Below are positions 42,042 through 50,297 of a stretch of DNA of 64,000 nt, piece by piece; positions within the stretch are counted from its first letter, which is position 1, and every line of letters starts with the position of its first letter. Below the pieces are notes generated by a model, which worked only from the letters and a program-made list of their open reading frames with translations, had not been told where the DNA came from and did no database searches. The position numbers and the translations under genes were made by a program. This DNA is from Spirilliplanes yamanashiensis. GTDB taxonomy: Bacteria; Actinomycetota; Actinomycetes; Mycobacteriales; Micromonosporaceae. The stretch lies in assembly GCF_016863475.1 (NCBI RefSeq), contig NZ_BOOY01000005.1:62001-126000 (forward strand). The letters run 5' to 3'.

Positions 42042-42079
42042 GGCTGGAGCGGGCGGTCGTCGCCCCGCCCGCTCCAGCC
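42042..42079 (+). terminator. Strong hairpin terminator after the M28 peptidase gene
   Basis: A perfect 15-bp stem (42042-42056 with 42065-42079) and 8-nt loop, followed by a T/C-rich stretch, 14 bp after the stop. Confidence 0.8.
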
Positions 42080-42109
42080 TTCTCCCAGGAATCGTCCAGC
42101 GACTGCTGT

Positions 42110-42115
42110 TACTGT
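42110..42115 (+). promoter_or_regulatory. Predicted -10 (TACTGT) of the CNNM leader transcript
   Basis: TACTGT ends 6 nt before an ATG at 42122 that opens a 26-codon ORF. AGGAATCGTC at 42087-42096 also occurs before the ftsK -10. Confidence 0.45.
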
Positions 42116-42121
42116 CTGCTG

Positions 42122-42202
42122 ATGCACCAAGCGCCTGCCCCGGAGGGCAGCAGTACGGCGCCGGGTTCACCCCGGCCTCCTGAGCGCCGCGCGACATGTT
42201 GA
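42122..42202 (+). CDS. Predicted leaderless upstream ORF (26 aa) coupled to the CNNM gene
   Basis: ATG 42122 to TGA 42200-42202 encodes 26 residues, Pro-rich, beginning MHQAPAPEG and ending in a cysteine. The -10 hexamer 6 nt upstream predicts that the transcript starts on this ATG. The next start, ATG 42196, lies inside the last codons in another frame, and no Shine-Dalgarno precedes it (CCTCC instead of GGAGG), so it probably depends on ribosomes finishing this ORF. Two hairpins fall inside the ORF (CTGCCC/GGGCAG and GCCGGG/CCCGGC). No protein family is recognised. Confidence 0.45.
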   Translation: MHQAPAPEGSSTAPGSPRPPERRATC

Positions 42203-43542
42203 TCGCCGTCGGGCTCGCACTCATCATCCTGGTCACTGCCGCCACGGGCTTCTTCGTGGCCCAGGAGTTCGGCTACGTCGCCGTCGACCGGGGCAAGCTG
42301 CGCCGCGAGGCCGAGGCCGGTGACGCCGCGGCGGCCCGTGCACTCACCGTCACCGAGCGCCTGTCGTTCATGCTGTCCGGCGCCCAGCTCGGCATCACCG
42401 TCACCGTGCTGCTCGTCGGCTACGTGGCGGAGCCGTACCTCGGCGAGGGCCTGTCGGCGCTGCTCGGCGGCGCGGGCGTGCCCACGGCCGTCAGCCTGCC
42501 GGTCTCGATCGTCGTGGCGATCGCGGTGTCGACGATCGTGCAGATGGTCCTCGGCGAGCTGGCCCCGAAGAACTACGCGATCGCCCGGGCCGAGTCGCTC
42601 GCCAAGGCGCTCAGCCGCCCCACGATCGTCTACCTCACGGTGTTCGGCCCGGTCATCAAGCTGTTCGACATGGCCGCCGCCCGGCTGCTGCGCCGCGCCG
42701 GCATCGAGCCGGTCGAGGAGCTGAGCGAGGGCGCCACCGCCGAGGACCTGGAGCAGATCATCGCGGAGTCCCGCGCGGGCGGGCACCTGTCGCCGCAGAT
42801 GTCGGCGCTGCTCGACCGCGGGCTCGACTTCCGGCAGCGCACCGCCGCCGAGGTCATGGTGCCGCGGGTCGACGTGGTCAGCGTGCGGGCCGACGAGCCC
42901 GCCACCCGCATCGTCGAGCTGCTCGACACCGGCCGCTCGCGGTTCCCGGTGCGCGGCGGCGACGGCGTCGACGAGATCGTCGGCGTGGTCGGCATCGCCG
43001 ACGTGCTCGACGTGCCCGCGGAGCGCCGCGCCGACGTCCCGGTCGGCTCGCTCGGCGTACCCCCGATCCTGGTGCCCGCGTCGCTGCGGCTGCCCGCGGT
43101 GCTCGACCGGCTGCGCGGCGGCCACCGGCAGCTCGCCTGCGTCGTCGACGAGTACGGCGGCTTCGCCGGCATCATCACGCTGGAGGACATCGCCGAGGAG
43201 CTGGTGGGCCCGATCAGCGACGAGGACGATCTGGACGAGCCCGCGCCCGTGGCGCACCCCGACGGCTCGTGGGTGGTTCCGGCCCGCTGGCGCATCGACG
43301 AGGTCGCCGACGCCACCGGCGTGCCGCTGCCCGAGGACGACGACTACGACACCGTGTCCGGCCTGGTCATGGCCCGGCTGGGCCGGGTGCCGCAGGTGGA
43401 CGACACCGTCACGATCGACCTGCCGCCCACCGGCCCGGACGTGATCCAGCGCGCGCACGTCACCGTGCTCAGCGTCGACCGGCGGGTGCCGGCCACCGTG
43501 CGGCTGCGCCGCGAGACCGAGACCGTGGAGGCCGCCCCGTGA
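42196..43542 (+). CDS. CNNM/CorC-family transporter-associated protein (hemolysin family)
   Basis: A 448-residue protein with a DUF21/CNNM membrane domain (about 1-170; GAQLGITVTVLLVGYVAEP), a paired CBS domain (about 200-325; AAEVMVPRVDVVSV) and a C-terminal CorC_HlyC domain (about 345-430). CNNM proteins export or regulate Mg2+ and perhaps Co2+. VVDEYGGFAGIITLEDIAEEL is the usual end of the second CBS motif. The gene overlaps the second CNNM gene by GTGA, so the two may work as a heteromer. Translation may be coupled to the small ORF upstream. Confidence 0.9.
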   Translation: MLIAVGLALIILVTAATGFFVAQEFGYVAVDRGKLRREAEAGDAAAARALTVTERLSFMLSGAQLGITVTVLLVGYVAEPYLGEGLSALLGGAGVPTAVSLPVSIVVAIAVSTIVQMVLGELAPKNYAIARAESLAKALSRPTIVYLTVFGPVIKLFDMAAARLLRRAGIEPVEELSEGATAEDLEQIIAESRAGGHLSPQMSALLDRGLDFRQRTAAEVMVPRVDVVSVRADEPATRIVELLDTGRSRFPVRGGDGVDEIVGVVGIADVLDVPAERRADVPVGSLGVPPILVPASLRLPAVLDRLRGGHRQLACVVDEYGGFAGIITLEDIAEELVGPISDEDDLDEPAPVAHPDGSWVVPARWRIDEVADATGVPLPEDDDYDTVSGLVMARLGRVPQVDDTVTIDLPPTGPDVIQRAHVTVLSVDRRVPATVRLRRETETVEAAP

Positions 43543-44594
43543 GCACCACCTGGGCCGCCGTCGTCTCCCTGCTGCTGCTGGCGCTGAACGGCTTCTTCGT
43601 CGCCGCCGAGTTCGCGCTGGTCGCCAGCAAGCGGTACCGGCTGGAGCACGCCGCCGCCGGCGGCAGCCGCGCCGCCCGGGCCGCACTGGACGGCAGCCGT
43701 GAGCTGTCGCTGATGCTGGCCGGCGCCCAGCTCGGCATCACCCTGTGCTCGCTGGGCCTGGGCGCGCTCGCCGAGCCCGCCCTGGAACATCTGATCAGCC
43801 CCGCGCTGGCGGCGGTCGGCCTGCCCGAGGCGCCCAGCCACGTCGTGGCGTTCCTGATCGCGCTGCTCATCGTCACGTTCCTGCACCTGGTGCTCGGCGA
43901 GATGGTGCCGAAGTCGTGGGCGATCAGCGACCCCGAGCGGGCCGCGACGCTGCTGGCGCTGCCGTTCCGCGCCTTCGCCCGCGTCGCGCGCCCCGCCCTG
44001 ACCGCCCTGAACGCCATGGCGAACGGCCTGCTGCGGCTGGTGAAGGTGCGGCCGCAGGACCAGCTGGCCCAGGTGCACGGCCCCGAGGAGCTGCAGCTGC
44101 TGCTGGAGGAGTCGCGCGACCAGGGCACGCTGCCGCGCGAGCAGCAGGAGCTGCTGAGCAGCATGCTGCGCCTGCAGCGCACCACCCTGGCCGACGTGCT
44201 GGTGCCCGACGAGGAACTGGTCACCGTCGAGGCGCACAGCTCCGCCGCCGAGATCGAGGAGCTGTCCCGCGCCTGCGGCCGCTCCCGGCTCGCGGTGGCG
44301 GGCGGCGACGGCGCCGTGACGGGCGTCGTGCACATCCGCGACGCCGTCCGCGCCACCACCACCGGCCGCCCGGCGACCGCCGCGCAGCTGATGACCGCGC
44401 CGTTCGTGCTGGGCGCCGACGTCACCGTCACCGACGCGGTCACGGCCATGCGCGGCGCCCGCGCCCAGCTGGCCCTGGTCGAGCGCGCCGGCGCGCGGGT
44501 GGGCTTCGTCGCGCTGGAGGACCTGCTGGAGCAGGTCATCGGCGAGTTCGACGACGAGACCGACCCGGTGCCGAGCGGCCGCCGCATGCGCTGA
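43539..44594 (+). CDS. Second CNNM-family protein, lacking the CorC_HlyC domain
   Basis: A 351-residue partner: a DUF21 membrane domain (NGFFVAAEFALVASKR, GAQLGITLCSLGLGALAEP) and a CBS pair (about 205-335), ending soon after the CBS domain with VPSGRRMR. It is about 100 residues shorter than the upstream paralogue because the C-terminal CorC_HlyC domain is missing. GTGA overlap indicates translational coupling. Such tandem CNNM pairs are common in actinobacteria; whether they form heterodimers is not known from sequence. Confidence 0.88.
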   Translation: MSTTWAAVVSLLLLALNGFFVAAEFALVASKRYRLEHAAAGGSRAARAALDGSRELSLMLAGAQLGITLCSLGLGALAEPALEHLISPALAAVGLPEAPSHVVAFLIALLIVTFLHLVLGEMVPKSWAISDPERAATLLALPFRAFARVARPALTALNAMANGLLRLVKVRPQDQLAQVHGPEELQLLLEESRDQGTLPREQQELLSSMLRLQRTTLADVLVPDEELVTVEAHSSAAEIEELSRACGRSRLAVAGGDGAVTGVVHIRDAVRATTTGRPATAAQLMTAPFVLGADVTVTDAVTAMRGARAQLALVERAGARVGFVALEDLLEQVIGEFDDETDPVPSGRRMR

Positions 44595-44600
44595 GCGGCG

Positions 44601-45245
44601 TCAGCCCGCCGAGGCGGTCGCCAGCTTCACGCCGAACGCGATGAACACCGCGCCCACGCCCGCCGACAGCGTCTTCGACAGGGCGCGCCGGCGGGCGAAC
44701 TGCGCCGCCAGGTAGCGGCCGCCGAAGATCAGCCCGGTCAGGTAGAGGGCGCTGAAGACCTGCAGGATCGCGCCCAGCACCAGGAACGACAGCGCCGGGT
44801 GGGCGTACCCCGGGTCGACGAACTGGATGAAGAACGAGACGAAGAACAGGATCGCCTTCGGGTTCAGCAGGCTGATCAGCAGGGCGCGCCGGAACGGCGC
44901 GCGCACGGTGGCGTCGGCGGCGGGCGCCACGGCCGCCGCGCCGTCGCGGCGGCGGCGCAGGGCGCCGCGCAGGATCCCGAGGCCCAGCCAGGCCAGGTAC
45001 GCCGCGCCGGCGTACTTCACGACGAGGAAGACCGGTGGGTACGCGGTGAGCACCGACGCCGCCCCGGCCGCGGCGGCGACCATGAGCAGCGCGTCGCCGA
45101 GGAACACGCCCCAGGCGCCGCGGTAGCCGGCCCGGACGCCCTGGCGCGCGGCCACGGACGCGACGAACAGCGAGTTCGGCCCGGGCAGCAGCACGATGGC
45201 GATGGTGCCCAGCACGTACGTCGTCAGGTCGGTGATGCCCCACAT
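44601..45245 (-). CDS. LysE/RhtB-family amino-acid exporter
   Basis: A 214-residue protein with about six transmembrane helices and the family segments LLPGPNSLFVASVAARQG and LLISLLNPKAILFFVSFFIQF. LysE-type exporters expel amino acids or similar metabolites. The ATG at 45245 is preferred over 45254 because GAGG lies 9 nt upstream on the minus strand. Convergent with the CNNM pair and divergent from DoxX. Confidence 0.88.
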   Translation of the reverse strand: MWGITDLTTYVLGTIAIVLLPGPNSLFVASVAARQGVRAGYRGAWGVFLGDALLMVAAAAGAASVLTAYPPVFLVVKYAGAAYLAWLGLGILRGALRRRRDGAAAVAPAADATVRAPFRRALLISLLNPKAILFFVSFFIQFVDPGYAHPALSFLVLGAILQVFSALYLTGLIFGGRYLAAQFARRRALSKTLSAGVGAVFIAFGVKLATASAG

Positions 45246-45330
45246 GGCGCCCATCCTCACGCGCGGCCGGGCGGCCGGGACAGCGATTTCCGGTGTCACG
45301 TGCGACACGTACCGCCGATATACGGCCCAT

Positions 45331-45357
45331 GTCCGTTTTATTGAAATTTCAACGGAC
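45331..45357. promoter_or_regulatory. AT-rich nested palindrome, likely operator for doxX
   Basis: A perfect 12-bp palindrome TTGAAATTTCAA (45341-45352) lies inside a longer inverted repeat GTCCGTT (45331-45337) / AACGGAC (45351-45357). It stands out as AT-rich in a GC-rich spacer. Form and size fit a dimeric regulator such as a MarR type. Confidence 0.5.
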
Positions 45358-45406
45358 CACTCATTAACATGCGTCTATCAGTGTCCCGCCCCCCAGGAGG
45401 TACATC

Positions 45407-45850
45407 GTGAGCACCAACCGGTACGCGGGACCCGTGTGGTCCCTGTTCCGCATCGTGGTCGGCCTGCTCTTCACCTGCCACGGACTGGCGACGGTCCTCG
45501 GCCTGTTCGGCGGCAGCCGCGGCACCGGCCAGGCCGTCGAGGCCGGCACCTGGCCCGGCTGGTACGCCGGGGTCATCCAGCTGGTCTGCGGCATGCTCGT
45601 GCTGATCGGCCTGTTCACCGCACCGGCGGCCGTGCTCGCCTCCGGCTCCATGGCGTACGCCTACTTCGTCGTGCACCAGCCCGACGGCCTGCTGCCGCTG
45701 CAGAACGGCGGCGTCACCCCCGCCCTGTACGCCTGGGCGTTCCTGACCATCGCCGTCGTCGGCGCCGGGCCGTGGTCGCTCGACGCGGTGCTGCGCGCCC
45801 GCCGCGCGGCGCCCGCCCCCGCCACGACACCCGAGCCCGCTGCCGCCTGA
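45407..45850 (+). CDS. DoxX family membrane protein
   Basis: A 147-residue protein with four transmembrane helices: FRIVVGLLFTCHGLATVLG near the N terminus, GVIQLVCGMLVLIGLFT in the middle and AWAFLTIAVVGAGPWSLD at the end match the DoxX family. Members are linked to quinone, thiol or oxidative stress. The GTG 45407 has a strong AGGAGG (45395-45400). A palindromic operator 50 bp upstream suggests regulated expression. Confidence 0.85.
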   Translation: MSTNRYAGPVWSLFRIVVGLLFTCHGLATVLGLFGGSRGTGQAVEAGTWPGWYAGVIQLVCGMLVLIGLFTAPAAVLASGSMAYAYFVVHQPDGLLPLQNGGVTPALYAWAFLTIAVVGAGPWSLDAVLRARRAAPAPATTPEPAAA

Positions 45851-45879
45851 CCCCCCACGGGCAGCAGCGCACGACCGGC

Positions 45880-45927
45880 CGCGGGGCCGGCGCACCGGGA
45901 GGGACGCCCCGGGACGCCGGCCCCGCG
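45880..45927. terminator. Bidirectional terminator between doxX and the GGDEF gene
   Basis: A perfect 13-bp stem (45880-45892 with 45915-45927) encloses an inner CCGGG/CCCGG hairpin. It lies between two convergent stops (45850 and 45937) and can serve both strands. Confidence 0.7.
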
Positions 45928-45936
45928 CCGCCGTTG

Positions 45937-46959
45937 CTACGCCGGCTGGAACGCCGCCACGCGGTTGCGGCCGGTGCGCTTCGCCGCGTACAGCGCCGAG
46001 TCGGCCGCCTCCATCAGCGCCTCGCCGGTCGCCACGTCCTCCCGGGCACCCGCGACGCCGATGCTGACCGTCACCGGCGCCGGCCACGCGCTCGACTCCT
46101 GCTCGATGCGCCGGCGCAGCACGTCCGCCTCGGACGCCGCCTCCTCCGCGCCGCGGCCGGGCAGCAGCAGGCCGATCTCCTCGCCGCCGAGCCGGGCGAG
46201 CACGTCGCCGGGGCGTACCCCGGACTGCAGCACCTGGGCGACCCCGGCGAGCGCCGCGTCGCCGGCGGCGTGGCCGTGGGTGTCGTTGAGGCGCTTGAAG
46301 TGGTCCAGGTCGATCATGACGACCGACACCGGCTGCCCGTGCGCCTGCTGCCGGGCCAGGACGCGGTGCAGGTCCTCGTCCCAGCCGCGGCGGTTGGTCA
46401 GGCCGGTCAGCCGGTCGGTGCGGGCCTCGTGCTCGGAGGCGTCCAGCACCCGCGCCAGCTGCCGCCGCAGGCTCGACACGATCATGACGGTGACCAGCAG
46501 CGTGCCGATCAGGTACACCGACGACGTGATGCCCACCGGCCCGAGGATCGAGATCGCCAGCGGCGGGTAGCCGACGGCGACGATCGCCACGTTCATCAGG
46601 CCGGCGCGCATGGACAGGAAGTACGCGGCCAGCAGCACCGGCCAGACGTAGAGCATCTCGCTGCCGTCGCCGGCCGTGCCGTCGAGCCAGGCGGCCATGC
46701 CGATCAGCGCGGTCCCGAACGGCGGCAGCAGCGCCAGCACCCGGCGCGGCACCCGCTGCGGCCGCACGAAGCACCAGCCGCCCACGGCCATCGCCAGCGC
46801 GCCGAGGAAGATGCTGGGCAGGATCACCCCGTTGGTGGTCACGGGCACCGCCAGCGACAGCACGATCGGGAACGCCCCGCCGGCGAAGAGCATGGCTCCG
46901 CTGACGCGGGCGGCGGTGGCCGTGTCGCGCCTGCGCCTGCTCTCGCCCGCAGATTCCAC
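45937..46959 (-). CDS. Membrane-bound diguanylate cyclase (GGDEF)
   Basis: A 340-residue protein: about six transmembrane helices (residues 18-165), a short helical linker, then a GGDEF domain (about 178-340). The active-site motif reads GGEEI (near residue 257) in place of GGEEF; aliphatic substitution of the last residue is tolerated in some active enzymes. An RxxD inhibitory site (RPGD) sits five residues before it, so product inhibition by c-di-GMP is likely. DLTGLTNRRGW-type metal and substrate segments (DRLTGLTNRR, IDLDHFKRLNDTHGH) are intact. The GTG at 46959 is the start. Confidence 0.9.
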   Translation of the reverse strand: MESAGESRRRRDTATAARVSGAMLFAGGAFPIVLSLAVPVTTNGVILPSIFLGALAMAVGGWCFVRPQRVPRRVLALLPPFGTALIGMAAWLDGTAGDGSEMLYVWPVLLAAYFLSMRAGLMNVAIVAVGYPPLAISILGPVGITSSVYLIGTLLVTVMIVSSLRRQLARVLDASEHEARTDRLTGLTNRRGWDEDLHRVLARQQAHGQPVSVVMIDLDHFKRLNDTHGHAAGDAALAGVAQVLQSGVRPGDVLARLGGEEIGLLLPGRGAEEAASEADVLRRRIEQESSAWPAPVTVSIGVAGAREDVATGEALMEAADSALYAAKRTGRNRVAAFQPA

Positions 46960-46989
46960 GGGCTCCCTATCGGCAGGCGGCGGCCGTTC

Positions 46990-47655
46990 TCAAGCGCCGG
47001 CGAGCGCCCCGGCCACCACCTTCAGGTCGTCGACCAGGCCGTCGAAAGCGACATCGCGGTTGTCGGCACGCAGCACGGCCGACGGGTGGATGGTGGCCAG
47101 CGCCCGGCACTCTGCCACCGGGAAGTCCTCCGGGTGCTGCGCCGAGGCGGGCCACGGCATCAGCGTGCCGCGCTCCTTCGTCACCCGGAACGACGGCCCC
47201 AGCAGTGCCTTCGCGGCGGTCGCGCCGAGCACCACGACGATCTCGGGGCGCAGCAGCGCGAACTCGGCGACCAGCCACGGCCGGCACGCGGTGATGTGCA
47301 CCTGGTCGGGCGTCTGGTGGATGCGCCGCGACCCGCGCAGCTGGAACCGGAAGTGCTTGACGGCGTTCGTGATGTAGACCGAGGACGGGTCGATGCCGGC
47401 CGCGTCGACGGCCTCACGCAGCAGCCGCCCGGCCGGGCCGACGAACGGCAGCCCCTGCCTGTCCTCGACGTCGCCGGGCTGCTCGCCGACGAACACCACC
47501 CGCGCGTGCGCGTCGCCGCGGCCGAAGACGACCTGCGTGGCGGGCTCGTACAGTTCGCAGCCGCGGCAGCCGGGCGCGGCCGCCTTGAGGGTGTCGAGGT
47601 CACGGGCGGCATCGGGGACGAACTCCTGCGCGCCGGGTGCAGCGGTGCGGGCCAT
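46990..47655 (-). CDS. udgX: UdgX-type uracil-DNA glycosylase
   Basis: A 221-residue 4Fe-4S uracil-DNA glycosylase. Motif A is GEQPGDVED (residues 58-66), with HPSAVLR as motif B near residue 190. CRGC (30-33) plus later cysteines ligate the cluster. The diagnostic UdgX loop is present as SRRIH (109-113) after NAVKHFRF; His113 corresponds to the histidine that forms a covalent bond with the abasic sugar in mycobacterial UdgX. The usual motif is KRRIH, so lysine is replaced by serine. The ATG 47655 follows a TAGACC-like hexamer by 7 nt. Confidence 0.9.
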   Translation of the reverse strand: MARTAAPGAQEFVPDAARDLDTLKAAAPGCRGCELYEPATQVVFGRGDAHARVVFVGEQPGDVEDRQGLPFVGPAGRLLREAVDAAGIDPSSVYITNAVKHFRFQLRGSRRIHQTPDQVHITACRPWLVAEFALLRPEIVVVLGATAAKALLGPSFRVTKERGTLMPWPASAQHPEDFPVAECRALATIHPSAVLRADNRDVAFDGLVDDLKVVAGALAGA

Positions 47656-47677
47656 GCCGGATGGTCTACCCCATCGA

Positions 47678-47697
47678 CCGCCGGGCACACCCGGCGG
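47678..47697 (-). terminator. Hairpin terminator after the MocR gene
   Basis: A perfect 8-bp stem CCGCCGGG/CCCGGCGG (47678-47685 with 47690-47697) and 4-nt loop, just past the MocR stop at 47700 on the minus strand. Confidence 0.65.
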
Positions 47698-47699
47698 GT

Positions 47700-49031
47700 T
47701 CACCGGGTGAACCGCCCTGTCGGGGGGCGGACCGCCCGCGCCACCGCGTCGGCCAGCGGCTCGACGTCGGCGGGGTCGAGCGGGCTGACGGTCAGCCGGA
47801 CGCCCGGCGCGGACGCCAGCCGGAACAGCGACCCCGGCGCCACGGCCCAGCCCTCGTCGCGCAGGGCGGCGACCGTCCGGGTCTCGTCCGGCACGGGCAC
47901 CCACACGTTGATGCCGGTGGTGGCGTGGGCGGCGCACCCGCGCGCGGCCAGCGCCGCGGCCAGGGCGTCGCGCCGCGCGTCGTAGCCGGCGCGGGCCGCG
48001 GCGACGGCCGCCGTCACGCCCGGGTCCGACCAGAGCCGCAGCAGCAGCCGCTGGGTGACCGTCGAGACCCAGCCGGTGCCGATCCGCATCCGGCCGGCGA
48101 CGCGCGCCACCGTCGCCTCGTCGCCCGCGACCACCGCGATGCGCAGGTCCGGCCCGAACGGCTTGGACGCCGACCGGACGAACGCCCACCGGTCCGTCGC
48201 CCCGGCCAGCGGATGCGGCGCGACGGCGGCCAGCTCGGCCGCGTGGTCGTCCTCGACGAGCAGCGTGCCGGGCCGCTCCCGCAGCGCCCGGCGCAGCGCC
48301 GCCGCGCGGTCCGCGGTGACGGCCGCGCCGGTCGGGTTCTGCGCCCGGCTGGTCACGAGCACGGCGCCCACGCCGGCGCTCAGGGCCGCGGCGAGGGCGC
48401 CGGGCAGCGGCCCCTCGTCGTCCACGGCCAGGGGTACGGGGGTGAGCCCGAGCGCCGCCACCAGGTCGAACAGGTTGCCCCATCCCGGATCCTCGACGGC
48501 GACGGCGTCGCCCGGGCACAGGTGCGCGGTGAGCAGCCGCTCGACGGCGTCCAGCGCGCCGTTGGTGACGGTCACGTCCCCGGCGGGCACCCCGTCGGCG
48601 GCGAACCGCTCCCGCGCCGCGTCCGCCAGCTCCGGCAGCACCCCGGCGTCGGCGTAGGTGAGCGGGGCCGCGAAGGCGCCGGCGACCGCCCGCAGGTGCG
48701 CCGCGAGCGGGGGCAGCAGCCGCCGGTCGGGCTCGCCGGCGGACAGGTCGCGCAGCCCCGCCCCGGCCGCCGGCCGCGCCGCCGCCCGGGTGGCGACCGA
48801 GCGCGGCCGCACCCGCGTCCCGTTGCGCCCGGCGGTCTCCACCAGGCCGCGCTGCCGCAGTTCCCGGTACGCCTTGGCGACCGTGGCCGGGCTGACCCCG
48901 AGCTGGCGGGCCAGCCCGCGCACCGGCGGCAGGCCCTCGCCGGGCGGCAGCGCCCCGGTGCGCACCCCGTCCTCGACGCTGGCGGAAATGGCGGCGGCGG
49001 TCGACCCGGCGACCTGGTAACGTCCTGACAC
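47700..49031 (-). CDS. MocR-type GntR/aminotransferase transcriptional regulator
   Basis: A 443-residue fusion of an N-terminal GntR winged helix (about 10-75; PVRGLARQLGVSPATVAKAYRELRQRG) to a fold-type I aminotransferase domain. The PLP lysine is in SASKPFGPDLRI, and SRAQNPTG and VEDPGWGN are conserved. MocR proteins sense PLP or related amino compounds and often control vitamin B6 genes. It is divergent, across a 36-bp spacer, from a gene with a pyridoxamine-oxidase-like domain, the expected type of target. The GTG 49031 is the start. Confidence 0.92.
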   Translation of the reverse strand: MSGRYQVAGSTAAAISASVEDGVRTGALPPGEGLPPVRGLARQLGVSPATVAKAYRELRQRGLVETAGRNGTRVRPRSVATRAAARPAAGAGLRDLSAGEPDRRLLPPLAAHLRAVAGAFAAPLTYADAGVLPELADAARERFAADGVPAGDVTVTNGALDAVERLLTAHLCPGDAVAVEDPGWGNLFDLVAALGLTPVPLAVDDEGPLPGALAAALSAGVGAVLVTSRAQNPTGAAVTADRAAALRRALRERPGTLLVEDDHAAELAAVAPHPLAGATDRWAFVRSASKPFGPDLRIAVVAGDEATVARVAGRMRIGTGWVSTVTQRLLLRLWSDPGVTAAVAAARAGYDARRDALAAALAARGCAAHATTGINVWVPVPDETRTVAALRDEGWAVAPGSLFRLASAPGVRLTVSPLDPADVEPLADAVARAVRPPTGRFTR

Positions 49032-49067
49032 AATCCCGATTATGTACTAGCACAACGGGGGACCGCC

Positions 49068-50297
49068 ATGACCGACCCGGCCCACTACCCGGCCACCCCG
49101 CGCACCACGTCGCTGCGCATGCGCGAACGCACCACCTACGACCGCGCCGCCGCCTGGTCGATCCTCGACGAGGCTTGGGACTGCACCGTCGCGTTCGTCG
49201 TCGACGGCGCCCCGCGCGCCCTGCCCACCCTGCACGCCCGCGTCGGCGACACCCTCTACCTGCACGCCTCCTCCGGCGGCCGGATGGGCCTGCACGCCCG
49301 CGGCGACGGCATCGCCGTCTGCGTCTCGGTCACCCTGCTCGACGGCCTGGTGTACGCCCGCTCCCAGTTCCACCACAGCGCCAACTACCGCTCGGTGATC
49401 GCCCACGGCCGGGCCACCCTGGTCACGGACCCGGACACCAAGCGCGCCGCCATGGACGCCCTCGTCGCCCGCCTCGGCGCGGACCGCCCCGCCGACAGCC
49501 GCCCGCCCACCCGCCGCGAACTCGACCAGACCGCCGTCCTCGCCCTGCCCCTGCGCGAGGTCTCGGTGCGCACCCGCACGGGCGGCGTCAACGACGACCC
49601 CGAAGATTTCACCCTGCCCCACTGGGCCGGCGTCGTCCCCGTCCGCCGCGTCACGGGCGTACCGGAGACCGACCCGGCGGCGACCACCCCGCTCCCGCCG
49701 TACGTGTGGACCTTCGCCACCCCGCTGACCGGCCCCCGCGTGACCCTCGTCCCGCTCGACGAGTCCCACGTGGACGACCTCTACGCCGCCACCACCGACC
49801 CCGAGGTGTGGCGCTGGCTGTCCGTCCCGCAACCCCGCACCCCGGCCGACATGCGCACGATCGTCCGCGCCGCCCTCACGGCGGCCCACGACGGCACCCG
49901 CATCCCGTACGCGGTCCGCGTCGACGGCCGCACCATCGGCTCCACGTCCTACTACGCCATGGACACCCGCAACCGCCAGCTCGCCATCGGCCACACCTTC
50001 CTGGGCCGTGCCCACTGGCGCACCGGCGTCAACCGCGAGGCCAAGCTCCTCCTCCTCACCCACGCCTTCGACACCCTCACCTGCGAACGCGTCGAACTCC
50101 ACACCGACGCCCGCAACGACGGCTCCCGGCGCGCCATCGAGGCGCTGGGCGCCACCCGCGAGGCGGTCCTCCACCACCACCGCCTGCGCCCGGACGGCAC
50201 CTGGCGCGACACGGTCCTCTACGCCCTGCTGTCCACGACCTGGCCGGAAACCCGCAGCCGCCTGACCGCAGGCCTGACCCGGGCGGCAGCGGCCTGA
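49068..50297 (+). CDS. Fusion of a pyridoxamine 5'-phosphate oxidase-like (flavin-binding) domain and a GNAT acetyltransferase
   Basis: A 409-residue two-domain protein. Residues 1 to about 205 form a split-barrel flavin-binding domain of the PNPOx-like class (WDCTVAFVVDGAPRALPTL, LYLHASSGGRMG, YRSVIAHGRATLV). Residues about 220-400 are a RimJ/RimL-type GNAT (VTLVPLDESHVDDLYAAT, NREAKLLLLTHAF, CERVELHTDARNDGSRRAIE). The two domains usually occur as separate proteins, although the fusion exists in actinobacteria. Divergent transcription from MocR suggests control by PLP-like ligands. The substrate is not known. Confidence 0.85.
   Translation: MTDPAHYPATPRTTSLRMRERTTYDRAAAWSILDEAWDCTVAFVVDGAPRALPTLHARVGDTLYLHASSGGRMGLHARGDGIAVCVSVTLLDGLVYARSQFHHSANYRSVIAHGRATLVTDPDTKRAAMDALVARLGADRPADSRPPTRRELDQTAVLALPLREVSVRTRTGGVNDDPEDFTLPHWAGVVPVRRVTGVPETDPAATTPLPPYVWTFATPLTGPRVTLVPLDESHVDDLYAATTDPEVWRWLSVPQPRTPADMRTIVRAALTAAHDGTRIPYAVRVDGRTIGSTSYYAMDTRNRQLAIGHTFLGRAHWRTGVNREAKLLLLTHAFDTLTCERVELHTDARNDGSRRAIEALGATREAVLHHHRLRPDGTWRDTVLYALLSTTWPETRSRLTAGLTRAAAA

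Noticed and set aside
42116-42195. Riboswitch (M-box or yybP-ykoY type) before the CNNM gene
   Set aside because: Hairpins are present, but the conserved core sequences of those riboswitches are not; a leaderless small ORF explains the region better.
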